From the NCBI GenBank assembly GCA_037367355.1, contig CM074703.1, positions 2,108,001-2,172,000 on the forward strand: a stretch of DNA of 64,000 bases, written 5' to 3'. This stretch comes from Neoscytalidium dimidiatum (Eukaryota > Ascomycota > Dothideomycetes > Botryosphaeriales > Botryosphaeriaceae). Shown here piece after piece: positions 10,306-21,412 of this stretch. Position 1 is the stretch's first letter; every line of letters starts with the position of its first letter. The position numbers and the translations under genes were made by a program. The notes below the pieces were generated by a model that worked only from the letters and a program-made list of their open reading frames with translations, had not been told where the DNA came from and did not search any database.

Positions 10306-13300
10306 TCAGTGACGCTTGTACTTGTCGTCAATCTTCCTCCTGCTCTCCGGATCAAGTGCATTTGCTGCACCGAAGAGTGTGGCGCCCGTAGCCTTCGCAA
10401 CTCCAGTGAAGGGTCGCAAAATGACCACAGGAGCGTGACGAACGACGGCCTTCGCAGCGCCAGTAGCACTTCCACTATCCATGACCTCTCCAGGGATGGC
10501 AATAATAGCGTCGCGGGCTGACGTGAAGTCCTGTTGAAGATGGCGGCGGGCGCTGATTAAACCGGCTCTCACGCCGATGGGCTGGTCGGCGTAGTTTGAA
10601 ACAGCCCTCGGTCCTTCTGCTGGAGATGATCCAGGAGATGAAACGTCGTGCCAAGTGGCATCATCTTGTTGGCTGTGAGGCGGCCCTGCAGATGGCGATA
10701 CGGGAGAAAGTAAGCCCTCGGCGGTTTGAATCATGGCCTGTGTGCCAATCGACACTTTTGCTCCAAGGCGCAAGAGTTCGGTGGTGGTATTTTTGGCAAA
10801 CGCCATTGCGCCCTTCTGTGCGCTGCGAAAAATACGGCCATCTTTCTTGTATTCCGCAAACGGAACGGATACAAGGCCCATCATAGCCTTTCCTACATCA
10901 GCGGCAGGGCGAGCAATAGCGAGCCCGGCAACTATCTTTGGAATCTGGTTGCGTTTCACGTCAGGCATCCAAATGTCATTCAAAGTCTTATGAACCTTGT
11001 CGAAGCCGGAGATGCCGTAGACGATGCAGCGCCTAAGGGTGATATTTGCACACTCCAGTATCAGGAAATTCATAAACTCGGTCGTGTGGCCCGAGCGGAG
11101 ACCAGCGTAATCGACCTTCTTTGGCTTGTAATCAAGCTTGAGCTTGACTGTGCGGACTTCGAGACGTTGAATGAAGGGTTGCTCGCCGGGTGCACCCTTG
11201 GAAATGAGTCTGTCGTCTTTGAATTCGAAGAAGCGGGTGATGAAGTCGAGTGCGTCTTGGTCGACATGCAGCCGAAGGGGGAGTACCGAGACCTGTATTT
11301 TATATTCCTTCTTAATATCAAGTGGCTTGGCATTTGGGGTATGAGTTATGGGACTTACGCGAATAACAAGCTCTGAAGCAGCCAAAGTTGGAACAGGACG
11401 GACAGTCAACATTTCAAGGCGAATCATAGGAGCACCAAGTGGGCGTTCTCCAGCATCATGGTCGTACGTAACAAACTTGTTCCAAGTGGATGTTGGCACA
11501 TGGTCGATGACATCCAAGTTTTCGACGCGGACATCGACTGAGTTCTGCGTCTCTCCCTGGCCTGGTGGGAAGATCACCACGTCGGCGGAGACGCCGCTCA
11601 ACTCAAACTTGATCTTGTGGTGACGGCCTCTCTCGAGCTTGAATCGTCTACGGTGTGGCCGTGCGGTTGATCTCGATGCAGTTGTTGTCGCGTAACTCGT
11701 CTCACTGGCTGTGTCATCACCGCCTCTCATGGCTCGATTGATCTGCCTTCTGTTCTCCTCCGGCGTGTTGTGGACTGGAAGGGCGATATAGACCGAACCG
11801 AAAAGCAAATCTTCCTCGATGGAGATACCCTCATTTTCGTCTTCAAACCCGCGCTCGCGTCTTTCCAGAGCTCGTTGTTCAACCTCTTCAAGCTTTTGTC
11901 CCAGTTTTTCACGCGTCCTCGGCCAGTCGTATCCATCGTACAAGTTCCAAATGAAATGGATATTCTTCACACGTAAAGTAAATGGGCTCTTGGCAACTGA
12001 AACCTCGCTGGACTCTATGTACTCGTTCTTCCTTGAATCCCAGGCTTGAGCAGCCGCCCGATCTTCCGACGGTTGTCCGAAGAAATTTTCCTTGAAATTG
12101 AGCTCTTCCACGGGTTCTTCGGTGTCAAGTCGCTGCTGGGACTTGAGCATCGACTCTTCGATGGACTCCTCGGTCATCTCATCGAGGTTTGGTAGATGGC
12201 TGGGATCATAGATGCTGCCCGTAAAGTGAATGTCTTGATCGTCGTCATCAACAACGATGGATTGATCCAGATGGAATGGTCCATCCTCGCGTGGAGCCTT
12301 AAAATCGTCTCCAACTAGCGATGCCATCATATCCACAACTGGTTCGACTTTCGTCCGGTACTGGACTTCCTTGGAAGGAGGCTGAGGTGGGGCTAATCCG
12401 CCGAAGATCGCAATGAGGGTCTGAGTGGAGTCGGCGCAACTCTCCATGACGAAGAGATCATTCTTGAATTCCACATCGACGGTTCTAGGAGCGTCGCCAC
12501 TCGACTCGCTAACCCTGACATTTGCTTTAGCCTTAGATGCAGTCCCAACAGTGACAAATCCCCAACGACAGAGTTCATTGACCTGAGCTGTGCCCAGTCC
12601 TGCGGGCGAAGGCTTTGAATTCTGCGCTGGGGAAGGGTCAACACGACTCATATCGTCCACGACCAGAAGAGATGCCCTTCTGATGTCTAGACTGGCTGTA
12701 GTTACCCCTTCTGGAGCCAGAGATCCTGTGAAGCGGGTATCAGACAGAACAACCAGAGCTTTGGCCTCACTCTTGTGAGGATTCAAGCCAACTGCGCAAT
12801 CTTTTAAGAGCAAGTCGAGATTCATAGGAAGAGTGGATGGTCCAGACTTGTCGCTGATGGCGGATGATTGCCTAGTAATCCCTGGTGACGGTGCTCGCTT
12901 GATAGTCGCGATTGAGGAGGCCATTTCGAAGGCTACATCGTCCACTGTACAATCTTCCGAAAGACCAAGTAAGGCCATAACCGTCGTAACCCGATAGTCG
13001 AGAAGAAGGTCGTATAGTTTGACCTTTAAGGTTGGCTCCATATCATCTCCAAGCCACCGTGCCATGACCATCGGTATTGCCGCATCCCGGTCACTTGTGA
13101 CCTCAGTTAGGAACCACTCCGAAGTATTGCGTGCGGCGTCGATAGTGTCGATTGAGAGTGCAAGAAGGGAGGGCAGGCCAATATGGGCGACTCGGGCTTC
13201 TTTGCAATCCAAAGTAACACTGCCAATGCGGTTATCCACCACCACGTCAACATTGCATTCAGCTACCTCGATCATCGAGAGGATTCCAGGTCGTTCATCA

Positions 13301-16300
13301 TCCGGCAGGAGCTTTGCCACGCTGGAAAGTTTGGCAACATCTTTCCCAAGGGTCTCAAGTTGATTCAACCCGTCCATGTCTGATATGGTGACCTGCATGG
13401 ACCTCTGGACTCTCACCTTGACGAGAGACCCTTTCCGTCTTTGTGAAAGAAGCGTGTCAATGAGAATGTCATCATCTGCCTCATACTTGAAAGCAGTTGG
13501 GGTGATTAACGAGAGAAGATCCGACAAGTCGGCCTCTTCTGGGACGAACGCGTATGTTAGGCGGATGTCGTGAACTTCAACTGATAAGGGTGGGTCATTT
13601 GACAGCACCGCAGATGTTGATAAGTGAGGCCCAGAGATATGTGCGTGTTTGATATTCACCCTGGTCCCTCCCTGTCTTACGTTGGCGCGGATCGTGCTGG
13701 TCTCAAGCAGTACACCACAGGTCTCTCCTTGAAGGTTAAAATTTAGGCCGCCGAAGCGAGCATCAATCTTGGGTAATGAACCCTGTTCAGATGCATCCAT
13801 CTTCGGCACCGATGGCGTCTTCGGTGTGGGAGGAGGCAATACGCAAGTCGATTTGATGTGGTTACTGATTTTTAGGACACCACTGAAGCCGCCGTATGAA
13901 GCGAATGTGTCATCCAACTTTTGCACATCCAACGAAATGTTGATAGGGAGTGTAGCAACATCTATGCGAGGGCCGCCATTGTCCTCTGTGTATGAAATAG
14001 AAATGTCGGAATCTGTAGGCCTGTGCACGTCCATTGTGGTCTCATCTAGCCCAGTGTTGGGATTGAACGTGAGGATCCCACGATCGCCGAACCCGAAAGA
14101 AAGCGTACCGATCTTGAGCCCAGCCTTCATAAATCCACCTTTACTCGCAGCTGTGGCACTAAGGTCACGAGTGTGCAATGTGAGGAGCACTTCGCTCAAG
14201 TCCCACTCCGCATGACGAAGCCCCCCTACGAGTTTATTGGATGCAACGTTCTGAGTCGATAGTTCTTTGAGGAGAGCAACATGGAGGGTTTCCATACTGA
14301 ACTTTACGGACCATGGGATGGGTTCCGATTTCGCATCATCTACTGGCTTCCTCTCGTTCTTTTGAGAATTTTTCTCATTGTTGGAAGGGAGTCTGCCGAA
14401 GGAAAGCTGCTGAATAAATTTCACAAGACGCATGGCCAGGTAGATGGTTTCCACATCTACTTGGAGACGTACGTTCCCAATAGAGATCTCCGCCTCTGCT
14501 TCGGGTTGCCTATCTGCGCCTCTTCCTTGTGTTTCTGCGTGGCGTAGCTGGGACTGCTGTTGGGCGGGTAATCTGCGAGATTCGCGCATGATGCTAGCAG
14601 AAGGTCTAGATCTCGCAGTAGATGCAGCGTATTGCGAAAACGACCCTGGTACTTCACGAACGACGGAGTCATCCGCAAATGCTACTCTTGAGCGAGGTTG
14701 TTGATCGTGGAAGTCGAGCGGTTCCGGATTAATAGTCTCCTGCGAAGGCTTGTCGTAGGGCACCCATACAGAAATGCGGTCGACATCCATGAGCGGTACA
14801 AAGACTCTAGGAGAAGGGTCTGTCTCGCTCTCATGGATTGATCGTCCTACCCCGGGACTCCGCTCGGACCCAAGGCGACTTCCAGGCCTAGGAGTCTCAC
14901 AGCCGTCATCCTTCTCAACAATAGGTTCCAGGGAAGTCGGTGCGATTGTAGACGCAAGCAGATGAATCCGGTCCGAATCATTGCTAGAAATACTTGAAGT
15001 GTCCCATGCTCCAGGCATATGGAATGACCTGCTTGATTGCACTGAGCCAGCATCTATTGCGCTCATGTACATGCTCTCGGCTTCATCATGGCTAAAGAGC
15101 TTGGACTCCGTAAGATCACCCTGCACAGAGGACGCTGGCGAAGGAGAAGTACTTTTAGAGCTGTCGGAAGTAGTCGTGACCTGCGGGCTTAACGACTGGG
15201 GTTCTGAGACGCTGTTATCGTTGATTTCCGTGTTCGATTCCAAAGGAATTTGCTCAGGCATCGGCTGGGATCTGGACCCAGGGTGTAGAGCCTGCTCCTG
15301 CGGGTGCTGAACCAGCCCAGGAAGTGAACTGCTACCGGAAAAGACAACGCCACGGGGGGCGATAGGCTCAGTCGAACGTTCTGTGTTGGCCACGCTGCTT
15401 CGAGTTTGAGCCAAGGTCTGTTCATCCTCAACATTTGTGTCGAACATCCCGTGCTCAATACCGTATTGAAGGATTGATTCACGTCCGTACATGCTCTGCT
15501 GACCGAAGTTCTCAGAGCTCGACGAAGTGGCCAGAATAGGCGTACTAGATGCGCCATTCTCATCCTCAGCATCGGCAAATCTGTCAGCATCCGTGGTCAT
15601 AATTGATTCGCTCATGGCTGTAAAGTGTCGACTAGACTGCGGTGACTGTATTGATCCGGAGCTGGTCGATGGCGAACGGCTTGTCGGAAGCGGGGATCTT
15701 GTAGCGACAGGGCTTGAGGCGGCATGGGGTGAGCGGTTGAATGAATCAGAGCGAGCACTCCTGCTCCTGGTTGGAGACGCAGCTAAGGACGATGTGATCC
15801 TGCTCTTGGCCATATTCTTCTCGTCCAAAAGGAGCCCTGCTGCCACGCTCTTGAGAGTAATCTTGCGCTTTCCGTGTCTTGCTTGTTCCTCCTGCACTGA
15901 CGCGACTTCCTCTTGATTGTCCGTCGTGAGGCCATCAACATCTACGCCCCCAATATGGACGACCAAGCCAGCCTGAATTGCCTCTTCGTCATCCCAGCCT
16001 TCCGGTGGAACCTCACTCTCCACATGAAGCTCGATATTCCCGATGGAGACCTTCAAAGTATCTCGGACAAGTTTGACGTACTTAGTCACGTAGTATGGCA
16101 GGGACAAGCCGATCCCTGTTCCCAGCTCCGCCTCGTCATATCCATCATCACTGAGCATGCTGGAGCCTGTGAAGGGATCTTCTTGTTGCGCGTACTCAGA
16201 TCTTATTGCGTCCTCAAACTTCTTCCTTTCGTCAGCCGACTCATCTTGAATGAACGACTTCGCGAGATCTTCAGCGGTTGGGATAGCTTCGTGTTCGATG

Positions 16301-16714
16301 CCTCCATGGGATGTGCCCTGGTCATTTCCGCTATCGTCGTTCCAGCTATGGACAATCTTTCCCTTAACCACAATACCCGTAATGTCCACGGTGATGCCTT
16401 GTAGAATTGCGGGGATGGTTATGCAGGCGTCATTGACGTACGCCTCGGAAATTTGGAAGTTCGGCGGAAGGTGGAGGAGCGAGGCCAGTCCCTGTCCGAA
16501 TCGTCAAGTTAGTATCGAGCCGACGCGTCTCACAACGACATAGTCCACTCACCTGTTTCTTGAGTGGAGCCTTAGGCAGGTTCACCACGCATGTCTTTCC
16601 CCATGCCCAACTGAACTTGTCCAGGTCGATGGCAGTTTCGTCGAGGACGACTGTCTTGGAGATCATCCAGCGCAGGACGGCCTGCATGGCCGACGGCGGT
16701 AGGAGGAAGGCCAT
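10306..16714 (-). CDS. ATG2: Autophagy-related lipid-transfer protein ATG2
   Basis: Bridge-like lipid transporter that works with ATG18 and ATG9 to feed lipid from the ER to the growing phagophore. Exons 16714-16553, 16491-11359 and 11292-10306. Intron 1 (16552-16492) has GTGAGT, a CTAAC branch point and CAG. Intron 2 (11358-11293, 66 nt, GTAAGT...ACAG) is a multiple of three and stop-free, so it can be misread as 22 extra residues; removing it restores ELVIRVSVLPLRLHVDQ. Spliced product 2093 residues. The N-terminus (MAFLLPPSAMQAVLRW) begins the chorein/VPS13-like lipid-binding end. A Ser-rich disordered region occupies roughly residues 250-600. The C-terminal ATG2 motif (SGFDKVHKTLNDIWMPDVKR, then RSAQKGAMAFAKNTTTELL) around residue 1860 identifies it. 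The remaining reading frame is intact. Confidence 0.92.
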
Positions 16715-17546
16715 GATAAGCGGAAGGCGGTGATGTAGGCGCGGCGCCCCGCGGTGGGGAAGACTGAAGGCACAGAGGCGACGGGACGATGGCGCTCTGT
16801 GCGGAGGGCGGAGTGGTGGAAGGTGGAGGGTAGAGAGCGGTGGCGGACGAGCGTGAGAGCTCTAGCTTTGGCCGTACGGCGGATGCGAGGTGATGTCGGC
16901 GGTCGACATTAAGCGGGCATGCTCCAGGCGCAGGGGATAACTAGAAGGGCGTGGGCAAAAGTGCGGGCAGGGTCCGGTGCGGTGCAGCGCGGTACGGGGC
17001 CTGTGGTTGTCGGCGGGCGGGAGTGCTCCTACTGTTGGACGGGCGTTTTCGTGCCCGCGCAGCCCGGTGATGAGCAGGTCTTGCGTGTGTCCAGCGCAGG
17101 TGAGCCAGCAAAGAGATGCAGCGTCGAGGCGTGTCACGGGCGCGCGTGCTGCAGGTCTCGGGCGGGTGTCCGGCGCTTATCGCCGATAAGCCTAGTGTGA
17201 TGGTATGACGCCGTTGACCGCGCTGTGGCCTTGTGGCCTTGGTACTGGGGCTGGGGCGGTGCGGTGCGGTGCGATGCGGTGATGGGGCTTGGCCTGAGGC
17301 TGGGGCTGGGGCTGGAGCCCCTGCGGGCGCGTCTCGGCGCACGCGCCTCTTGCCGCGCCCGCGAACACGCATCCATGACCCCCCATGCCCCCTTTTCTGC
17401 ACTCTCAACTGCTCAAATCCCTCTGACCGCCCGGCACTTCGCCCAAGCTGACAACCGACTCCACATCATCCAAGTCCGCAGCCACTGGGCGCCAGGCTTC
17501 CGCTCCACCCGCTTGTTTCTTTCCGCGGTCGAGTCAGTCAGTAGCT
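16715..17546. promoter_or_regulatory. Divergent promoter region ATG2 / adenosine deaminase
   Basis: GC-rich region between two divergent genes. It carries a GGTGC/GCGGT pentamer repeat (17256-17280) and GGGGCT repeats (17297-17315). Overlapping ORFs here derive from the repeats and show no family resemblance. Confidence 0.5.
17256..17315. repeat. G-rich simple repeats
   Basis: GCGGT-type pentamers (17256-17280) are followed by GGGGCT-type hexamers (17297-17315). On the + strand these give several closely spaced GGGG/GG runs that could form G-quadruplex-like structures in the promoter region. Confidence 0.6.
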
Positions 17547-19391
17547 ATGGACCGCGCATCCGTGCAGGACGACGACGCTGCCTGGTTGCAGCAGGAGGGC
17601 GTGCCGCGTCTTGAGGACCAGTTCATCCAGAAATACCTCGACGGCCGCGACAAGCTAGTCGAGCAAGAGAAGACACAGCGAAGTGGTTGGTGATCATTGC
17701 CGAAATCGATTCCATAGAAGAGGGTCTGACAAACTTGGTCAGACCGCTTCTTCCGCGAGACCCTCTCGCCAACTGCCTTTGAGGCCTGCTCTATCGTCGA
17801 TCAGATCCGTTTTGAGGAGCAGCAGACTCTATGGACCAAGGACTACGAGGACAGCCTTGCCAACGAGGGCGATGTCTTCCCCGGCATGATGTTCTCGCTT
17901 GCCAAGGAGCGCATGGAAAGAAGCAAACTATGGCAGATCCTACGCCGTATGCCCAAAGGCGCCCTGCTGCACTGCCATCTCGAGGCTATGGTTGAGCTGG
18001 ACTGGATGTTAGACGAAGCTTTCAAGCTAGACGGCATTCATGTATGGTCTGACAGGCATCTTGCCAATGAACCCAATCTTTCCAAGGCGCCCTTTTTCTT
18101 CACGTACACGAAGATTTCAAGGAAGGACAGTGTATCCATATGGTCTGAATCATATGAGCCCAGAACCCCGATTCCTCTAGAAGTGGCTGCTAAGACTTTC
18201 CCACGCGGCGGCCATGAAGGGTTTAGGGAATGGGTAAAGTCACGGACAATGATCACTTCTGAAGAGTCCCTCAAACATCATTATGGCGTCAATGACGTTT
18301 GGCGGAAGTTTGCTTCCTGCTTCCCCATTCTCGCCAGTCTGATATTCTACGAGCCCTTCTTCCGCAAGTACATACGGAAGATGTTCGAGAACCTCTACGC
18401 CGATGGCGTGCAGTGGGTGGATATACGAGCCGTATTCGTCACCTCTTGGCGACCTGAGGGTTCTGAAGAGGTGGCACCGAACCATGATGGGTTTTTCAAG
18501 GCCTTTGGGGAAGAAGTTGAAAAGTTCAAGGCGTCCGAAGAGGGTAGGGGCTTTTGGGGAGCACGCTTCATTTGGACAACTCCCAGAATCTTGGACAAGC
18601 GGCGAGTCGTTGAAAGTAAGTGATAAAGGCAAGCAACTACATATGGTTCGTGTCTAACCGCAAACCCAGGTATGAAGCGCTGCGTGCAAATGAAGGTCAA
18701 ATACCCTACCTTGATCGGAGGGTACGACCTGGTTGGTCAGGAAGACACTGGGAGACCGCTGCAAGACCTTCTCCCCGAATTGTTCTGGTTCAAGAAAAAG
18801 TGCATGGAGTCTGGAGTAGATATCCCTTTCTTCTTCCATGCTGGCGAAACCCTTGGAGACGGAGACACCACTGACGAAAACCTTTTCGACGCGGTCCTTC
18901 TTGGCACAAGACGCATTGGACATGGCTTCTCGCTCTTCAAACATCCACTTCTCATCGATATGATCAAGCAAAAGAAAATACTCATCGAGAGTTGCCCGGT
19001 GTCGAACGAAGTCTTACGGCTTACTGGATCTATCATGTCGCACCCGCTCCCGGCACTACTGGCACGCGGCGTTAGTGTTTCTCTCTGCAATGACGATCCA
19101 TCCATCCTCGGCCAGGGAACCAGCGGCATGACACACGATTTCTGGCAAGCACTTCAGGGCTGGGAGAATCTCGGCTTAGCTGGCCTCGGATCTCTTGCTG
19201 AGAATAGTGTACGATGGGCCAACTTTGAAGACTGCTCTCAGAAGGAATGGCAAGAGGACATCAAGATTGGTGCCCTCGGCGAGGGCATCCGCGCCCAGAG
19301 GCTGAAGGAGTGGATGGCGGCTTGGGAGAAGTTTTGCCGGTGGATTGTGACCGAATACGGCGCTGATGAGGATCTCGATCCTGAAGAGTGA
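17547..19391 (+). CDS. Adenosine deaminase, ADGF/CECR1 (ADA2) type
   Basis: Metal-dependent deaminase family converting adenosine (or a related purine nucleoside) to inosine plus ammonia. Exons 17547-17685, 17743-18615 and 18670-19391; introns of 57 and 54 nt (the first donor, GTTGGT, is weak but the join SDRFFRET restores frame). Product 577 residues, similar to ADA2 proteins. Metal and catalytic motifs are in order: LLHCHLEAM (His123, His125), HAGE (His394, Glu397), RIGHGFSL, SCPVSNEVL and NDDPSI. No signal peptide precedes the fold (start MDRASVQDDDAAWLQQ), unlike secreted animal ADA2, so a cytosolic role in purine salvage is inferred. Transcribed divergently from ATG2. Substrate specificity cannot be read from sequence. 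Confidence 0.87.
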
Positions 19392-19839
19392 ATTACGCAA
19401 CACGCGATGTTTGAACATGCCATCAAATGTGGGACATGAATGGGCAAACGGCGAGCAGGGCGGCAAACGGTGAACGGTTGGCTGGTATGGGAGCGGGGTT
19501 AGGTAGGTACTGGGGTTCTTCATTTGGTTTTTTTTTTTCTTTCGGTTGCTTTTTTAGACAGGCTACATCCTCGCGGATCCTTTCCCGGCTTTGTTTCTCT
19601 TAGGGCTGGTTTCCTTCGTACAGTCAAAGTTTTTTTAATTCGTGTTCTTGTTGCTTTCGTCATGTATAATTTAATCACGGCCCCTCTCTCCATTCTTTTT
19701 TGTTTTCACGCTGTGGCCGCATATGCATAGGGATGAAGTATCTTCAAGAAGCATTATATCATACCCGCGGGTTTGTCTGACTGTATTTACTAAAAATAAA
19801 ACCTATACACAGGGAAGATAAAGCTGGTGGAAGATCCGC
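19392..19839. other. Intergenic, convergent 3' ends
   Basis: Contains poly-T runs near 19527-19540 and AT-rich sequence compatible with the 3' ends of the deaminase and the secreted-protein gene. No gene seen. Confidence 0.5.
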
Positions 19840-20721
19840 TCACAGACGAGCACTGCTGCTAGAAACCGGATCGAAACTGCTCTGCTGAATGCTAATCTTG
19901 TCAACCTTCCAAGTCTTCCCACCATCCGACGTCGTCAACTCGCTCGCCGTCGCCAAGTTCGTGGCGAGTGTTCCCTTGAAGGCCATGTCCGTTTCGGCCA
20001 GCACGATTGTCGTATTTTGGTAGGCTGTCACTATATTAGCAATGCACCTTCTGCGGATTGAAGGCAATTTACTATGAGCATTCACAATTCCACTACATTC
20101 ATCTTGGCACTCCACGGCCGTACCCCAGCCTTGGGCCTTCCCCGAAGAAGTCGAAAGTGTCGAGATCACATTTCCATCAATGCTGACGGTCTGAGTGTAA
20201 TTGCCCGATGCTTCATCGTACTTATCTGCACGGTGGTTAGTTTCGAAGGTGCGGCCATACGAACGTGGATCAGGGGAGAACTCACAATTGATTTTCACGC
20301 CCTGCGAGGCAGTTAACGGCTTCGCGTCTCCGCTGATTTGCGTCTCCCCAGTGTACGTACTGGCAAAGACGCACCATTCACCACTCGTTCCGCCGCACTG
20401 CCTGCTCAGCGCATTGACGTTAGCATTTCCCCGACCAAAAAATACGAGGTAATCAGTCTTTCCGTACGTTGCAGTTTCCGTGCTCGAGCTTGCGATGGAC
20501 TGCACAAGCTGCCCATTATCGGTACCCATTCCCGGCCATAGCACCATGCGGTCCTGTTGCGGATCAGGTGTCTTGCCGGGATACAACGTTGTCTCTGCTT
20601 CAACGATGTAGGAAGTAGTCGCTCCAAGCGAGTAATACGGTCCGAAGCGGACGCTGTACTGAGCAGCGGCATTGCTGGCCAGGGCGAGGAGAAGGGACTT
20701 CTTGGAAAGGCTTGGCATCAT
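19840..20721 (-). CDS. Predicted secreted protein of unknown function
   Basis: I do not recognise the family. Exons 20721-20286, 20225-20073 and 20024-19840. Both introns (20285-20226, 60 nt, GTGAGT...GTGCAG with CTAAC; 20072-20025, 48 nt, GTAAAT...ACAG with GCTAAT) are multiples of three and contain no stop, so the whole locus reads as one ORF; splicing shortens it to about 257 residues and gives GVKINYKYDEASGN and VNAHTYQNTTIVLAE joins. The N-terminus (MMPSLSKKSLLLALASNAAA then Q) is a typical signal peptide. The mature part is Ser/Thr-rich with four or more cysteines, several N-glycosylation sequons (NYT, NTT) and no membrane anchor. It could be a small extracellular effector-like or wall protein; that is inference. 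Confidence 0.7.
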   Translation of the reverse strand: MMPSLSKKSLLLALASNAAAQYSVRFGPYYSLGATTSYIVEAETTLYPGKTPDPQQDRMVLWPGMGTDNGQLVQSIASSSTETATYGKTDYLVFFGRGNANVNALSRQCGGTSGEWCVFASTYTGETQISGDAKPLTASQGVKINCEFSPDPRSYGRTFETNHRADKYDEASGNYTQTVSIDGNVISTLSTSSGKAQGWGTAVECQDECSGIVNAHSKLPSIRRRCIANIVTAYQNTTIVLAETDMAFKGTLATNLATASELTTSDGGKTWKVDKISIQQSSFDPVSSSSARL

Positions 20722-21412
20722 TGCAGCTTGCAGTATAAGGGACAGCTGAGCGAAAGAAGGGATGGCTAAGCTTTGGAGAGAGCACGGTTAAAGGAGTCAA
20801 AGTTGGAAATTCAAGGTATTTAGTATCTGATCGGCATATCAAGCCTCAGTTTCCTTGCTACCCACTTGAGGAGGTATGAAACGTTTCATAATCCCGTCAA
20901 ATGAGGAGGCCGGCCAGGTGTTCCGACGTCTCAAGTGGGTAGGAAAAGGGTGCTAGAGAGGCAGGAAAATTATGGGGCTCTTCCGTTTACGAGGTTGATG
21001 TTTCAGCGCGTTTGACAGGGTCTGTCGGCTGAGCCGTGACCGCAAATATTAGCCTGCGAAATTGGTCATGACCAGACACCTCCTTTGGATGACGATAGAG
21101 TAGAGAGAGAGGCGATAAATGAGAGTGAACATGCGACATGCACGCTCTATTTGATATCCGGAGAGCTACACTCTGTTTCGGTGGCAACTTTTATCCGTCG
21201 CTTACTGGTACTAATGCTGCCCCGCCTCCTCGCATAGAGAGAGTGCTGGCGGCTGCACGGAGCAATGCTTGGAAGTCTTTCTATTTCCCAGCACATGAGC
21301 TCCATGTGGAATACTGATTGGTGTAACTCTTGTTGGGTGGGGGGCATAATCACGGCTCGGGTGACACCGACACCGGATGAGATGCGAATGCGCTCGTGCT
21401 TTGAGCGATCAA
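20722..21412. promoter_or_regulatory. Upstream region of secreted-protein gene
   Basis: Lies between the secreted-protein gene start and the CSN12-like gene's 3' end. It contains a 16-bp perfect palindrome (20875-20890) within the loop of a 13-bp inverted repeat (arms 20858-20870 and 20930-20942), described separately. No other gene. Confidence 0.5.
20858..20942. repeat. Inverted repeat enclosing a 16-bp palindrome
   Basis: Arms CTACCCACTTGAG (20858-20870) and CTCAAGTGGGTAG (20930-20942) are exact reverse complements separated by 59 nt. Inside, TATGAAACGTTTCATA (20875-20890) is a perfect palindrome made of two head-to-head ATGAAAC half-sites, close to the Ste12-type pheromone response element. 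It lies 137-221 nt upstream of the secreted-protein ATG, so a regulatory role is plausible. A small mobile-element footprint is an alternative. Confidence 0.65.
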
